Below the pieces are notes generated by a model, which saw nothing but the letters and a program-made list of their open reading frames with translations, was not told the DNA's origin and ran no database searches. The position numbers and the translations under genes are program-made. A stretch of DNA of 64,000 bases from positions 19,578,171 through 19,642,170 of the forward strand of contig OU744724.1 of the NCBI GenBank assembly GCA_916613615.1. Direction: 5' to 3'. Of the stretch, positions 9,106-21,779 are shown piece after piece. Source of the DNA: Steromphala cineraria (lineage: Eukaryota > Mollusca > Gastropoda > Trochida > Trochidae). The number at the start of each line of letters is the position of its first letter. Within the stretch, counting starts at the first letter, position 1.

Positions 9106-11204
9106 GAGCTAACTGCTGTGAGTACCATATAAAATAGCGCCATCTGGTGTTCACAGCAACACTCACATCCACGTGTTTATTCATACACAATGAGTGTGCA
9201 GTTCGAATCCAGCATAACAAAGTTGAGGAATGTCAAATGATAATTTACTATTGCAGCTGAAAGTTATTATTCAAATGCTACTAGATGGTCTTTAATGATA
9301 AATATTTACGATTAGATGGGAAATCAAACGACCGCTGTGTTCACAGGGACTTTCAATTAATGTTTAAAAAACATCGATCATAATGAATCATGAATGAAGA
9401 CATGTTTTAGCAATATAACATACATTTTGAAGAATGTGTTTGGAAATTTACGGTGACGTACTTTGATGTATTTTATGTGCTCCTCTGAACGAAATGGGTG
9501 CCGTTCCTCTATAACCCGTTCTTAGCCCCATCTGAAACTGAATTAAACTGAAAAATCACTGCATGTATTCACATTTGTCGAAATATTCTTTGTTGTGTAT
9601 TTGTCCAACCGATATTCACATTAGTTGATTACGTCTACATTTCACAATCCTTATGCCTGCTTTCAACAGTTTGCGTTTGTGCATAGCCTCGGGTTTTCTT
9701 TAAATCTTTTCCACCTCGATGTTTAATTTCTATTATTCATTAAAAAAATATACTGAAACTCATCCCTTGTGTTTCTAGAAAGTCAAGTTATATTTGTACA
9801 AAACCGTTTGAACCTTTGATTAATGGGGGAAAACTATACCTAAAACAGCATCCAGTTCTTTCAAATTTGAATATCAAATGTTTGCGAATTCAATTAAAAG
9901 TAATTGTATATAAATATAGTTTGAGTTATTGAACCACTTGGTCTCCTTGATTAGTATTTTGTTGTAGAGGCGATGTATTTGTCTGCGGCAGTGGCCAGTA
10001 TATTAAATGACATTGGCCCGATACTGCCCAAATATCGTAAACATGTAGGGCTACTCTAGCGACCAGTTTTGCCAATATTATAGTCCTGTTCAATAACTAA
10101 GTATTAAAATTGGAGCCTTTATCCAGTCCAGGTCCCCATTCATCAAACATAGAGTAAATATTAAGTCATAATACAAAATTACAGAACAAAATCAGTTGAT
10201 ACAGGGTTAGTATAGATACATCCTCGGTAATCCGTTAATCTCTACTTTCGATGATTGTATACTTCATGCCTTACTCTGGCCCTGTAAGCCTAGAATTCTG
10301 CTTTCCGCCCGCATCAAGCCCTTTTTCTCAGATTTTGACAAAGAAAAATTATATACAACTTTTAAACTTTTAAAATGCACCGCCTCGTTTCTGTTCACGG
10401 AAGCCTTTCTCAGTCATTGTCTGTAATAAACAGCTCATGTTTTCTATCTATGATGAAAAATTGTTATGGTCCATTACCATTTTTTTGTGATTAAAAAAGA
10501 AATCCGCTTCACCGCAGCGGCGGGTATTTCTATCTACCTATAAAGACCTATTACATTTTGTATTTCATTTATCTATTTATTCATTATTTTACGTAAATAT
10601 GCATCAGGTAGTTAACTGCCTGGTCTGTTGGTGTATATGAGTTAATCATAGCCTGTATCAGTCAACATCACTATGCAACGGTGTAAAAAACACTTCGACG
10701 GAGTTGGCCGGTTAGAAAAACTATCGAATAAGATTCTGCAATGTTCATTATAAAGTCAAACGGAAATATGTAATTTTTAGACGAACATATATTTTCGTTA
10801 AGATTTTCAAAGTCAATTTTCTTTTTTTGCCATCGTCGGTTATGCTCCTGTTTTTTTTACTGATATGATGTAAACAAATTTCCTTTTTCGATATAGAAGT
10901 CGTAAATATATTTTAACCTAATGGTCAATCTAAATACTTTTTAACCTGCAGTTTCTTATTATGTCATTTTATAATATCTCGATTGACATAATACAGCATA
11001 TGTTGTCTTTTGACATTTTAATGCAAAATGTTTTAGCGGTGTGCCAGCGAAATAGTTCCTAGCGGCATGCATGTCGATGTGCAAAGTTTGAGAATAACCT
11101 CCCTTTGATTACGCTGGATTGCGAGATTGCGACAACAATGTTTTAGTGAAAACGTGGTTATTTAGTTTTTTCTCCATATATTCGTATAAAAAACAATCAG
11201 TATC
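9106..11204. promoter_or_regulatory. Divergent intergenic region between the BAF-family gene and EIF1AD
   Basis: About 2.1 kb with no credible ORF or recognisable repeat. It must hold the promoters of both head-to-head genes. AT-rich for most of its length. No specific promoter element is firm. Confidence 0.45.
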
Positions 11205-14200
11205 ATGTCAAAAGCAACAAAAAGAAAACATGTTGTAAAAGAGGTTCTCGATGATTTTGTACTTCCCGAAGGACAACGGGAAGTTGTCAAAGTGAGTTTT
11301 AATTTTCAACTTTCTTTTCTGTCAAAACTCTCCCAGATTATTTATTGTACCAAACCAAAACCAGCCAAAACCAAAAGAAATTGTATTCAAAAAATCATAC
11401 CTATAATCATTAGTCACAAGAACAAAGATCAAAAGATATTTGAGTCAAGAAAGATTGACACTGATATTAATTTAAATGCTTTTTAAAAATCATGACCTAT
11501 TTTTTATCATGTGCCCTGGTTTCTCCTATTGTCTATAAACTAATAAATTCTAAATAAAGTATATCCATGTGTTAAACACGTCTTTTGTTTTACTAGTTTT
11601 CGATTTGCAACTCTGGGGTTTCCATTCGCGACTTTCACAATAATTTTTCGACTTGCATTTGGGTACGCTTCCGGTTTGTTAGCTGTGTAGAATTCCACAC
11701 AGCTAACAAACCGGAAGCGTACCCAAATGCAAGTCGAAAAATTATTGTGAAAGTCGCGAATAATGGACGACACAGACTTGTGAATACAAGTTGTGACATC
11801 ACCATTTTTTGACAAGTTTACACATTATGCATATATAAAGAAAATAAGGCAAATGAATGTATGGAAGTAAAAAGTAATACTAAGAAAGGAATTATCTCGC
11901 AAAAAAACGTGACCGCTCAATGGTTTCTATCATGTTTATTCTGCATTTGACTCAAAATGATCGAATGGCAGATCACTCTGCGGAAACCCACATTATCGCA
12001 TAAGTGTAAACTGGTGTTTTGCAAGCCAGCTCGGAAGTGTTTGTAATATGTATTCTTCCTCATGAGCAAGCAGGGCTTGTGGCAAGTTATGGTTTGAAAA
12101 ATCAACCAGTCCTCCAGAGCATTTGATAAGCCCTGTAATGTTAACAGCTGCTAGATTTAAAATCACACAAGCCACACGTGCTTGCTGACATCTCTGACAA
12201 GTAAAATCTGAAATTAACCAGCAATTGACAGGTTGGAATCAATGCATGCACTTTTTGGAAGACTGAATGCTAGACCTGTACAAAAACAATTGGTAACTAG
12301 CTACCCACCACTACCAGTAAAGTTTTCTTGGCTTCGACTGCCCACATTGTTGATATTTATCATGTCTGTTTCATGAGCACTGTTTCTCAGGTAACAGCTG
12401 GACGAGGCAACAACCTGCACGAGGTGGAGACTGCAGCCAGTGAACGGTTTCTTGTCAGTATGCCCACCAAGTTCAGGAAGAATGTCTGGATCAAGAGAGG
12501 TGAGAACTAAGCCGGGCTAGACCTGGTGCATGTCAATAATGTTCAGGAATGACATTTCAAATATTGACACTTAAGAAATACAAGATACTCAAGAACCACT
12601 GCGGGTTGCGGTTGGACTTAGTGGAGAGGAAACACCCCAACCATGTTCAATCCTTGATTTAGTTAATATTTTGTTACTTTAATCTCTAGAACTAGGACAC
12701 TTTTAAATTGGACTACAGTTTGTCTATCAGATAAAGTTATGAAAGTCTGATGTGTTTACTTTATTACTATCAAACCTTTGTTCATTTATTTAAATACGAT
12801 ATACTGCCATATTTGAATTACATATCTGTATTTTGTGTTATCTAGATTTGTAAGGGCTAAAAAACTTAATGTGCTTTTGTACCCTTATCATAATGGTGGT
12901 TTTGAGTTTGAGTTGAGTTGAGCTTTATATATCTCTTTTCATTCTGTCTCAGCTTCCCAAACTGTAATTTTCGTCACATGAGTTTGATTTTCTGAAATGA
13001 TGTTACAGATACATTGTCTCTTAACACTAGTTTTGCTTTATTTAGTCTAGATTTTCCACATACAAAGGGACATGAGACCAGAAAATAACTAAAAGTTTAA
13101 TTTACATTTTTAAAAATGGCATCAATTGCAAACCAATGTTTTTAACCCAAAAGTAAGGAATCTAAAACAAATTTGTCATGTTCTGATTAGCTATGGAATT
13201 TCACTACCTCAACTGATTACTGCTTGCTGTTGATAATTTTTTCTTTGACTATGTTGATTAATGAGATTGTTGACACTCGTAAGAAAACACTTGTGGCATA
13301 AACTCATATTTATTGGGTAACAATTGAAGATGTAAATTTTCCAAAAAACACTGCCTGTATTGATTTTTGGAGGACATTTTTGTGTTGGATCTGACTCTAT
13401 TTTGTTATCTCGCAGGAGACTATGTCCTGATTGAACCAATAGCAGAGGGAGACAAGGTACGCGGGGAGATTGTCAACATCCTCTACAAGGAACAGATTAA
13501 ACACATCAAGGAGGAAGGATTGTGGTAAGTATTATAAATCTAGGTCAGTTGCTGTATGTTGTTTTGTAGGTTTTAGGAATAACCCCTTGAGAGGTTTTAC
13601 TTCCGAGAATAATGCTGTTTGTTGTTTTACTTTTGTAAAGAAGACCTGATAGCAGGGTTATAATTTAAAGTAAGCCCTTAGAGGAGACTTAAAAAATTTT
13701 TCAGACCTATAATTTCTTTCACACAACAAGTATCATAAAAACTACGGCACTCTACAAAGTTGAAATTTTCATAGTAAAGATGGCTTGGAACCCTTTGCTC
13801 TCTAAACCGAACACATAACCATCAGTCCACTGAAAAGAAGCTGAACAAGTTGGCTCGAATTCTTCTATTTATAGTCCCGCTCTCTACCTCTTTTTAACAC
13901 CGAGAAGGGAAACATACCCTCTATCATAAGGAATCAGATGTTATGAAATGTAAATTTTAACATATGACGGGTTATAAATTGGAGGAAACATTACTCTTCG
14001 GTTTTCTGCTCTCAGAAAAACCTTACTGTCGGGATAGTCCCTTTCTTCAGGTTATTCTGAGAGCAGAAAACTTCAGAGCCATGTTTCTTCCTTCACAAGA
14101 CCAGTTTAATCTGACGAAAGAAATTCAAGAAAGAAACATGACTGAATTTTTAAATAAGATTTAAATAAATCTGGCCTAGATTTGATTGAACTTCAAACCT

Positions 14201-14777
14201 TAGTATAATTGTATCATTGATGTCCAACAAAATCTAAATGTTTATAAAAGCAAAATTAGTTTTGACCTAGAAGAAAAGACAATGAGTCTACAGTAAGTTA
14301 ACTATAAAGGAATTTCTTATTACACAAAAATTGTACACCGAGTAGTTCATGTTTCAAAGATTGTTAAAATTAACCCTTAAACTTTTTTGACCTTTTCAAA
14401 TATTACCACTAGATAAAAATACAGCTAGGAAAATGTCCTGTTCTAAATGAGATATTTGTTTCCTGTTTACAAGCAACCTTTACAATTGTTTATATTAATA
14501 GTTAATATGAATATATAATATTATATATGTAGTTTATAATTTCACAATGAAATCGTAAAAACCTTTTTTGATGCTGTTCTAAAGGCCGGCAGCATTTGAA
14601 GACAAGAGCATGACAGCAAAGACTGACAGTTTGATCCCAGACGACATGTTGCCGCCAAGTGATGATTCTGCGGACGAGGGTCTCGCTGATATGGTCGTCA
14701 ACAAGAACAGACCATGTGTTGTGTATGAGGACAGTGACTCAGATGATGACTCAGATGAAGAAAATAAAGAAAGTTGA
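11205..14777 (+). CDS. EIF1AD: EIF1AD (eIF1A-domain RNA-binding protein, haponin), four exons
   Basis: The exons are 11205-11291, 12391-12499, 13416-13524 and 14585-14777, all with GT-AG junctions and phases 0, 1 and 2. They join to 165 codons, the length I recall for the human protein. The start [15 protein letters not shown] is nearly identical to vertebrate EIF1AD. Residues 30-100 form the eIF1A-like OB fold, with [37 protein letters not shown] and EEGLWPAAF; the tail is acidic ([15 protein letters not shown]). The protein is nuclear and RNA-binding; its molecular role is poorly defined. Intron 1 holds a perfect palindrome, and a MITE lies about 200 bp past the stop. The gene is head-to-head with the BAF-family gene. 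Confidence 0.96.
11624..11761. repeat. Perfect palindrome, 65-bp arms and 8-nt loop
   Basis: The left arm 11624-11688 and right arm 11697-11761 are exact reverse complements around AGAATTCC. It lies in EIF1AD intron 1. The lack of any mismatch means a very recent origin, continuing homogenisation, or an assembly foldback artefact. It may be a hairpin MITE. Confidence 0.95.
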
Positions 14778-14974
14778 CAAAACTATTTTTATAAACTAAT
14801 TCAACTTTTCATTTTCCAACATTTAAGTTAAAGTACGACATTCATCAATCGTCTCTATCTTCTGTAAGAGGTGCTGTCTTGCTCAGAAGTTGTTGTTTGA
14901 GTAAAGTATACTCAGTGTAACTTAGTTTTCATAATTACAGCCCCCGTTAGCCCTTCACGTTTCTACTGTGCGTC

Positions 14975-14983
14975 CATGTGTCC
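14975..14983. repeat. 9-bp target-site duplication, left (CATGTGTCC)
   Basis: Identical to 15607-15615. The flank contains a second partial copy of the motif by chance or slippage. Confidence 0.87.
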
Positions 14984-15606
14984 CATTCTCTCCCCACAGA
15001 GGCAACTCAGTCATACATGAATTAGCCTCTGTTCTATTACGGCTAATACATGGGATAGAAAAGTAGAAATCTGATTGGAGGCAATCGAAGTTAGTTGTGC
15101 AATCAGGGACGCCGTTTCAAAAGTGGTCATTCGCAAAACCTCGTCCATCTCTGTGTGGTTCGTCAAAGCTTTCGATGAAATTTCAGATCCAGGGGAGGTA
15201 ATTCTTCCTATTACAAACCATCGTTTTTTGCCTTCTTATTAGTTATTTTTTGGTTGATTAGTACAATAAAATCTATCATAAAACAAATTATAATTTACAC
15301 AATTATAAAACAGTTTCTATCTAATGAAAAACCCTATCTATATCAGATTTTCAAATAGTTTCCCTCTCACACTGTTAATGAAAAATAAACATAAAGACAT
15401 AATAATTTTTTTTGTCACTATACGACCGTTAAGAACCACCCAAGTCATGGATATCCAAAAGGTGTTTTCATTGGCTGCAAATAAAGGAGATATTTTAAGT
15501 TACAACTTTTTGCCGCTAGGGCTATCTGCCGGAACCCCAGGATTTAGGCGTAATAGAACAGAGGCTAATTCAGGTATGACTGGGTTGCCTCTGTGGGGAG
15601 AGAATG
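14984..15606. mobile_element. Mutator-like MITE, copy B (9-bp TSD)
   Basis: Length 623 bp with the same long inverted ends and internal sequence as copy A, but inverted relative to it. The flanking 9-bp duplication CATGTGTCC is exact (14975-14983 and 15607-15615). It starts 207 bp after the EIF1AD stop and before the only good poly(A) signal I see, so it is probably part of the EIF1AD 3'UTR. Confidence 0.88.
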
Positions 15607-15615
15607 CATGTGTCC
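15607..15615. repeat. 9-bp target-site duplication, right (CATGTGTCC)
   Basis: Identical to 14975-14983. Confidence 0.87.
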
Positions 15616-15841
15616 ATGTGTCCATCCAAGCGTCTGAAATTGTTTACCGGGCATAACTTGATAACTGTTTGACACAGAAACTTCAACTTTGGTACTTTTT
15701 ATGCACAAAAGTTGTAACATTTGTAAATACATAATTTTTATCAATAGGATGTTGACAGTTCAATTGTACTGAAGTCACAGGTATATGTACATTCCTTGAG
15801 TAGATGTGACTTTGTACTTTTTGCATATATACCCGGTATGC

Positions 15842-15847
15842 AATAAA
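15842..15847 (+). other. Candidate EIF1AD poly(A) signal (AATAAA)
   Basis: AATAAA is followed within 30 nt by a GT-rich stretch (TTTGTTTGTTGTG). No AATAAA was seen between the stop codon and the MITE. Confidence 0.45.
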
Positions 15848-16728
15848 ATTGTGAGATTTGTTTGTTGTGATTATTGGCACATTAATTATTTATAAATAAT
15901 ACAACTATATATATTCTTATTCTCTGTGCTCTTGATGAATATATGGTAACAGCACAGTGGTTTATTGATTGTCTTGACAGCAAGAGGTTCAGTTTGTATC
16001 TTGCTAAGCTTTTGCAACTTTGACTGCTGTAGGGAACCTTTTTTCAGGAGGTCAACTCAGGATGCAAACTGTTTCTCAGGAAGGTATGTGTCGAGGCTCG
16101 ACACTCACTTTAATCATGAGTTGCGTCCAGTAGCTACTTCATAACCTTTGATCATTTCTGTAGATTCTGTGTATGGACAGATGCAAAACTTTATGAATGG
16201 TTTCATGTGATTGAAAAATACTGACTGTAGCTGTAGAGTACTATCGGTAACTCTAAAGGTAATGGGCTTTGTACAATCGCTAAAGGAAGGTATTAAGTTT
16301 AGATTATGAGGGACAATGACTTGTCAAAATTTTAATGGTAAAATGTTATTTGGAAACGAATATAAACCAGGCAGAAGGACAATTAGGAGATGATAGTGTT
16401 GTATAGGTTGTATATAGCAGTGAATATTGTATGTGATTTCGGCATCTGTACATTTAACATACTTTTACTTTCATTGAAAACAATGTTTTTTTGGTGAGAA
16501 TGCAAGAAGTTATGAATCTATATCACTATATATGGTATGTAGGTTCAAATCAAAGCCAAACAATATGCCTTGAAAATCTTTGAGTTTTGAGATGACAATT
16601 TCTTTTTTACATTTTGATAATTACTTTGGAAATCCAATAACAAGAACTGTCACTAATGTTCTTTGGTAATTATCATCATTTCTGAAATTATCTCAAAATA
16701 GGACAAAATAAGTTGTTTACATTCAATA

Positions 16729-16734
16729 TTTATT
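16729..16734 (-). other. Candidate CIMIP1 poly(A) signal
   Basis: AATAAA on the minus strand about 70 nt past the stop codon. Confidence 0.55.
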
Positions 16735-16801
16735 ATGCAACATGAAGAATGAAAATTCAAGACGCTAAATCTTGAAGAACGAGTGACCACGCCTCCAGTA
16801 C

Positions 16802-19241
16802 TCAAGGAGCAGCCTCTGCCGGCCACTTGAGGAGTTTGAGGATACCGCACTGTCTTCGAGCTCGAGGAGCCCATCTGATGCAGACATCAGTCTCCGCTCC
16901 CAGGCTCTTCCAACCAATCTCTTGTGCGGTCGTCATTGGAAACGACTCGTCACGGATGTGGTCAAGGGGTTTGATTGGTGGAAGTTTGATATCCCCTCCA
17001 ACTGTTCTTCTCTTTAATTGGATGTCTGGAGAAGGTTGTCTTGGTTGGGGAGTTCTGCCCTCCAGACATCTTGAGAGCTGAACAAATGTTATGGAATCTT
17101 TAAAATAATAGTATTCAAATCGGCAAAGATTTTCAAAATTGACACTAGTTTTATTAGTCATATCACACACTTCCAAGGATATGAGTTCTATGTTATACAC
17201 TGCAGTGCAGATGATGTATTTCTAAATGCAATGATTTTTAAATAGTGGAGGTGTTTTCGTGTCATAATAAAGTTTATATTAAAGTTTTCTTTTGTTGAAG
17301 ATTTAAACTCTTATCATATAAATTCAACCTCAATTTCATAGTAGCTCAGAATTACATATGCATTAAAAATAACAGACGTGATTAAACCATTTGTATTCAA
17401 TCCAACATTCACATTCCAATTGTTGCAGACATGATAGTTTATCATCCAAAATACTGTTCCACAGGAGATATCGATTGTGGAACATTATACAATTATAGAC
17501 TGGTGATAAGGTCAATACCTGTTTTTATAGACCCAAGGAAACCAATATTGACCGCGGATGAAGTCTGAGGTCGATATTGTTTTCCTCGGGTCTATAAAAA
17601 GAGGTATTGACCGAATTCACCAGTTCATAATTGTTTTATTATGTCTTAGTAAAGAGAAAAGGGAATAGAAAATTACAGGTATCAGCGGCATTTCAGTGCA
17701 ATTGTTGGCATGGAAGTCTCAATGATGTCATGATAACAGGGTTTGACGTCATCAGCTCTGTTTTAAGTGACTCAAGTCAATATCACTTTTGGTTGGACTC
17801 GGGGTCACTGGTCGACTGTCACGTGACTGGTTCTTGACCAATCGGATTGCCGAAAAATTTGCTTTCATGTTAAAAGGCAATGTTTCCTAGGAGATATTTT
17901 TTTAAAGTACATTTTGACATGACATGACATCACAATTTTACATTATCAAGAAATGACATCACAATACTATGATTTCCTAAATATGATGCAAACGACATCA
18001 CAATACTATGGCATCACTGTTTCGGCAGTCTAAAGGATATTGAAATGTTCAAAGATGTAAATTTTAATGGATTCATTTTAGAAAAAGGATTTAGATGTTT
18101 GTGACATTTATCAACATGTGATGAGATATTTGATATCCGTTAGTTAGTTGGGTGAGATTCTGTATGTGATAACTTGAATAAATTTTAATGATGTCTTCAA
18201 TACCTCTCTTTTCAATTTGAAACATCGATTATGTTTTACACATATTATACTCATCCACAGTCGCAGTCTGTGCATGGACAAAAAAACACACATAAAATGA
18301 TTTAATTGAAGCGCACATAAAAGGAATAGTCAAGTCCCTACCCTGTCGTATTCGTCCACTAGGTAACCCCATCTCGCGGGCCACTTGCGAAGCTGAGAGC
18401 TATTTTCATGTCGGACATGGTCTTTCCTGTTTCAATCAAATAAATTCAGCTTTACACGAGTGGATCTTAAATGCAAGTACCTAAGAACTATAGGATAATT
18501 CCAGATAAATTTATGTTTGATACTCAATAAGAATGAAAAAGCGATGAATCCATAACTGGTGTACTGTCTAATTGCGTTTTAAACCCACCCCTTAACCTAC
18601 ACTTTCGATACAAATTTCAAAGAGGAAATAATGTAATATTGTTTTCATTATTTATTACCAGATAAAGTTATGATAATCTTACAAATGAAACAACTATGTG
18701 CCTGTCTTGTTCTAATATAGTAATCCTTTTGAGTGATTCATATGATAGTCATGATATGAAGTAAAAGGCTATAAATCTGCTTATTACAACACATTTTAAA
18801 ACCTGATGCAGTTGAAGCCATATTCAGCAAAGAGTGGCAGAGGAACCTGAATCACATTCAAGTAACGGCGAAATCCCAAATTTGCTGATGACAATCAATG
18901 CAATGAATAAGATTTTAATAATTATTTTTAAACAAATTGTAATAGAAATAAAACATTTTAGATTGGCATACACATCTATCATCTATGTTTTAATAATGTA
19001 ATACTCAAGAACATTGTACAAATAAAATTTTCTCCATGATTATGACTTCAGAAATGCACACTTTGACTAAGAACATACAAGTGAAAAGAAAGGCACTGTA
19101 TTCATTTGTTCCAAGAAATTGTTATTTCAATGTTTAAATTACACAACGAACAAAGAAATGCAAGACATCTTACCATATCTGATCATTGTGTACGAAGTTG
19201 AGATGCAGTGACGTTCGTTTTGGCGCCGCTTCGTTTGGCAT
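16802..19241 (-). CDS. CIMIP1: CIMIP1 / C20orf85-like ciliary microtubule inner protein, three exons
   Basis: Minus-strand exons 19241-19174, 18426-18342 and 17077-16802 join in phases 2 and 0 to give 142 aa (human about 137). Exon 1 gives [10 protein letters not shown]...NFVHNDQIW. Exon 2 carries KWPARWGYL, matching the family's W-(x)n-WP..WGFL block. Exon 3 has [10 protein letters not shown], then [12 protein letters not shown] and the ending [12 protein letters not shown], matching the family's TT...IGWRS and C-terminal WP blocks. Vertebrate CIMIP1 is reported inside axonemal doublet microtubules. Splice sites are canonical (ATG/GTAAGA, AGG/GTAGGG, AAACAG/, GTTCAG/). Assignment rests on spaced motifs recalled from the family, not a search. 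Confidence 0.85.
17295..17580. repeat. Dispersed repeat, copy 1 (palindrome family flank)
   Basis: About 280 bp is closely similar to 20976-21245 in the same orientation, including GTTGCAGACATGATA and the small palindrome GTTCCACAGGAGATATCGAT...GTGGAAC. Confidence 0.8.
17489..17634. repeat. Imperfect palindrome in CIMIP1 intron 2
   Basis: Arms of about 65 bp are related around ACCAATATTGACC...GGTCGATATTGT. The outer parts pair as ACAATTAT...ATAATTGT, TGGTGA...TCACCA and GGTCAATACC...GGTATTGACC. The left arm and flank recur at 20.98-21.25 kb. Confidence 0.8.
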
Positions 19242-20975
19242 GACGACAAACTGCAGTCAAACCTCTATACGAAGCTTTGGTTTTAGTGACGTAACGCCAT
19301 TGATGACGCGTTTCTATTATGACGTCATGTACTCACTCATTATTATCTAGATGAATTGTATTCGCTACACTGCGCACGCAGTAATCTGCATAGTGAAGAA
19401 ATTATGATCTGAATTTAATGAGATTGTCATGTACTTTTTCTTCTACTCATCAGGCGAGACCCCTTCTGCGTTCAGTGTCACATTCTAATTTTGTTTTTGT
19501 ATAGTTGAATATTCGTTCTAGCTCGTAAACATCCCGTCCAAGTGCGTTTGTGATCGGAGAAGATGTGCTAATAATTTTAACATTGACCGGCGTCCGTCAA
19601 AAGCTTTCAACTTTTCCGACAGAACCGCTGCACCTTTACTTGGTCTCGACACCATTTTTAGATGGTGATGTAAAAATGCTTCCCGATTAATCAAACCGTT
19701 TATGCTAGAATTGTTATATTTGTAATCGTCTACAGATGAAATTTTCCATCATCTGCAAACTTCAAAATTTAGGAGAAACAAGAGGCAATGCCCACACGAA
19801 CAAGAGCAACAGTTCGGAATCTCATTATGACAATTTTTCACCTCTACAGTTAGGTATAAGAAGTTCACCAGCGAATAAAACAGCTACATAATACCAACGA
19901 CAATGGTCTGCTTTTGGTGTTCTACTAACCATTCTTGCTGTAGTGTTGTGAACTCTCTCATTTTGTCCACTTGATATCTAGTACACTATATAATCAAGTC
20001 TAGAATTGACCCGCATTTGGATAAAGTGTTAAAAATAAAATATAGTATGTATATATGTAATGATAACGTTAGATCAGATCCATGTTGAAGAAGTGTTGTA
20101 TAGGCTATCATGTTTTTCTTCACATAAAATTGCATTAAGATAGTTAAAGCAAACGTGTGCCCGCACAGTTTGACATTGGTTCAAGAGTTGTTGATCGTGT
20201 AGGTACCTGGGGGACAAAGGTAAATACAAGCAGTTAACGCTACCTGTAATACCTGTATAAATCTCCTGTGTTACCTATATAATAATACCTATATTACCTG
20301 AAGCAGCAGGTCTCCACTCGACTTCACATCACAAAACCTGATCTTATAACGACCGGTAAGGCCGATAAATCGCCTGATAAACTCTCAGGCTGCTTGCCCC
20401 CGAAAATTGGAATTACTGCCGTTGCAGTCGAGGATGATTCATCTTAGCGGCGATTAACGGATTATCGGGGCCACCTGCAGTTGAGTTAATCGCTATTAGA
20501 CGAAACGGAGTCCACGTAAACGAGGCTCAGGCTTACCCATCATAACCAACGCCGCATTCACAGGTAAATCCAATCAGGGTTAAGTCAAGCGATCTAAGCA
20601 GGTAAACCCCTCAATATGGATATCGACATAACACTAAGTTATTAATATTTGTACCTTGCGGATATACGTTGTATGTACACGTGAACAGCTAAGTCACATT
20701 AAGAATGTAATCATTTGCGTGAAATGTGTTGATGCATAGTTATACTGCATTCCGTTTATGTTAATAAGTAAATAGCTGTAAACTTTCAAGACACTTTAAA
20801 TAAGACTCCAAATTTAAGTTAGGATTTTTAAAAAAACCACTCTAATACAACACTTCAAACATTTGTACACTTCACACAGCACACATGGGTAAAGCGGAAG
20901 AGCTAAAACAGTACTAACACACAGAGGGTCCTTACTTATCAAAGTCCTCTTAACGCTAAGATACCCGTAAACTTT
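19242..20975. other. Intergenic sequence upstream of CIMIP1
   Basis: No convincing gene. A 46-codon minus frame (19518-19655) begins with an ATG but resembles nothing I know. A GC-richer, apparently unique block lies at about 20190-20610. Confidence 0.4.
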
Positions 20976-21245
20976 TATGAAGACTTAAACTCTTATCATA
21001 CAAATTCAACCTTAATTTCATAGTAGCTCAGAATTATATATGCATTAAAAATAACAGACGTAATTCAATGATTAAATCAATCCAGCATTTACATTCCAAT
21101 TGTTGCAGACATGATATTTTATCATCCAAAACACTGTTCCACGGGAGATATCGATTGTGGAACATTACACAATTATAGACTGGTGATGAGGCCAATACCT
21201 GTTTTTATAGACCCAAGGAAAACAATATTGACCGAGGATGAAGTC
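20976..21245. repeat. Dispersed repeat, copy 2 (palindrome family, truncated)
   Basis: Similar to 17295-17580, but ends before the second palindrome arm and so has lost the foldback. Confidence 0.8.
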
Positions 21246-21779
21246 CTCTTAACTCTAAGATACCCGTAAAGAGCTGCAAAAAACCCATCCTACCAAATCA
21301 GCGTATAAATATATACTCGTAGCTCCTTTCATTCCCTGATAGCAATCAATTAAGCATTTCTTATGAGCAAACGCTATCTTACTTGCATATTTATATCAAA
21401 TATTGAAATCAATGTAGTTTCTGTATTCTATATTGATATTTAAAGGGGCAGTAGCGCGTTTTATTGGGGAATTATGTCTCCCCCCGAAGAGTTGAGTTCC
21501 CGTCGGCGTCGGCGTTCCCGTTTGTTTCCGGAGCATAACTCTGAAACTACTTGATCAATCTTCACCATGGGATACATACTCTTCATACCATGTAGATGTG
21601 CCTTTTGGAAGTTTCAACTTCTTTTCAATTTTATAAGCAGCCCCGTCTAAGGACTGGGCTGCTATCAGTTTTTGTGAAGTTTCCATCGCCACCGCCGCCG
21701 CACTCGTACTACTAGCTATAACTTTTTTCCACTAAGCTTTCCAGAACTCTTATTCATACGTTACTACTCATACCTCGGG

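Noticed and set aside
9195..9215. GTTCGAATCC, resembling a tRNA T-arm
   Set aside because: No A-box, acceptor pairing or anticodon arm at the required spacing.
15324..15656. 110-codon plus-strand frame
   Set aside because: Lies across MITE copy B; it is repeat sequence.
19518..19655. 46-codon minus-strand frame with ATG upstream of CIMIP1
   Set aside because: Too short, no recognisable motif and no good donor; left unannotated as a gene.
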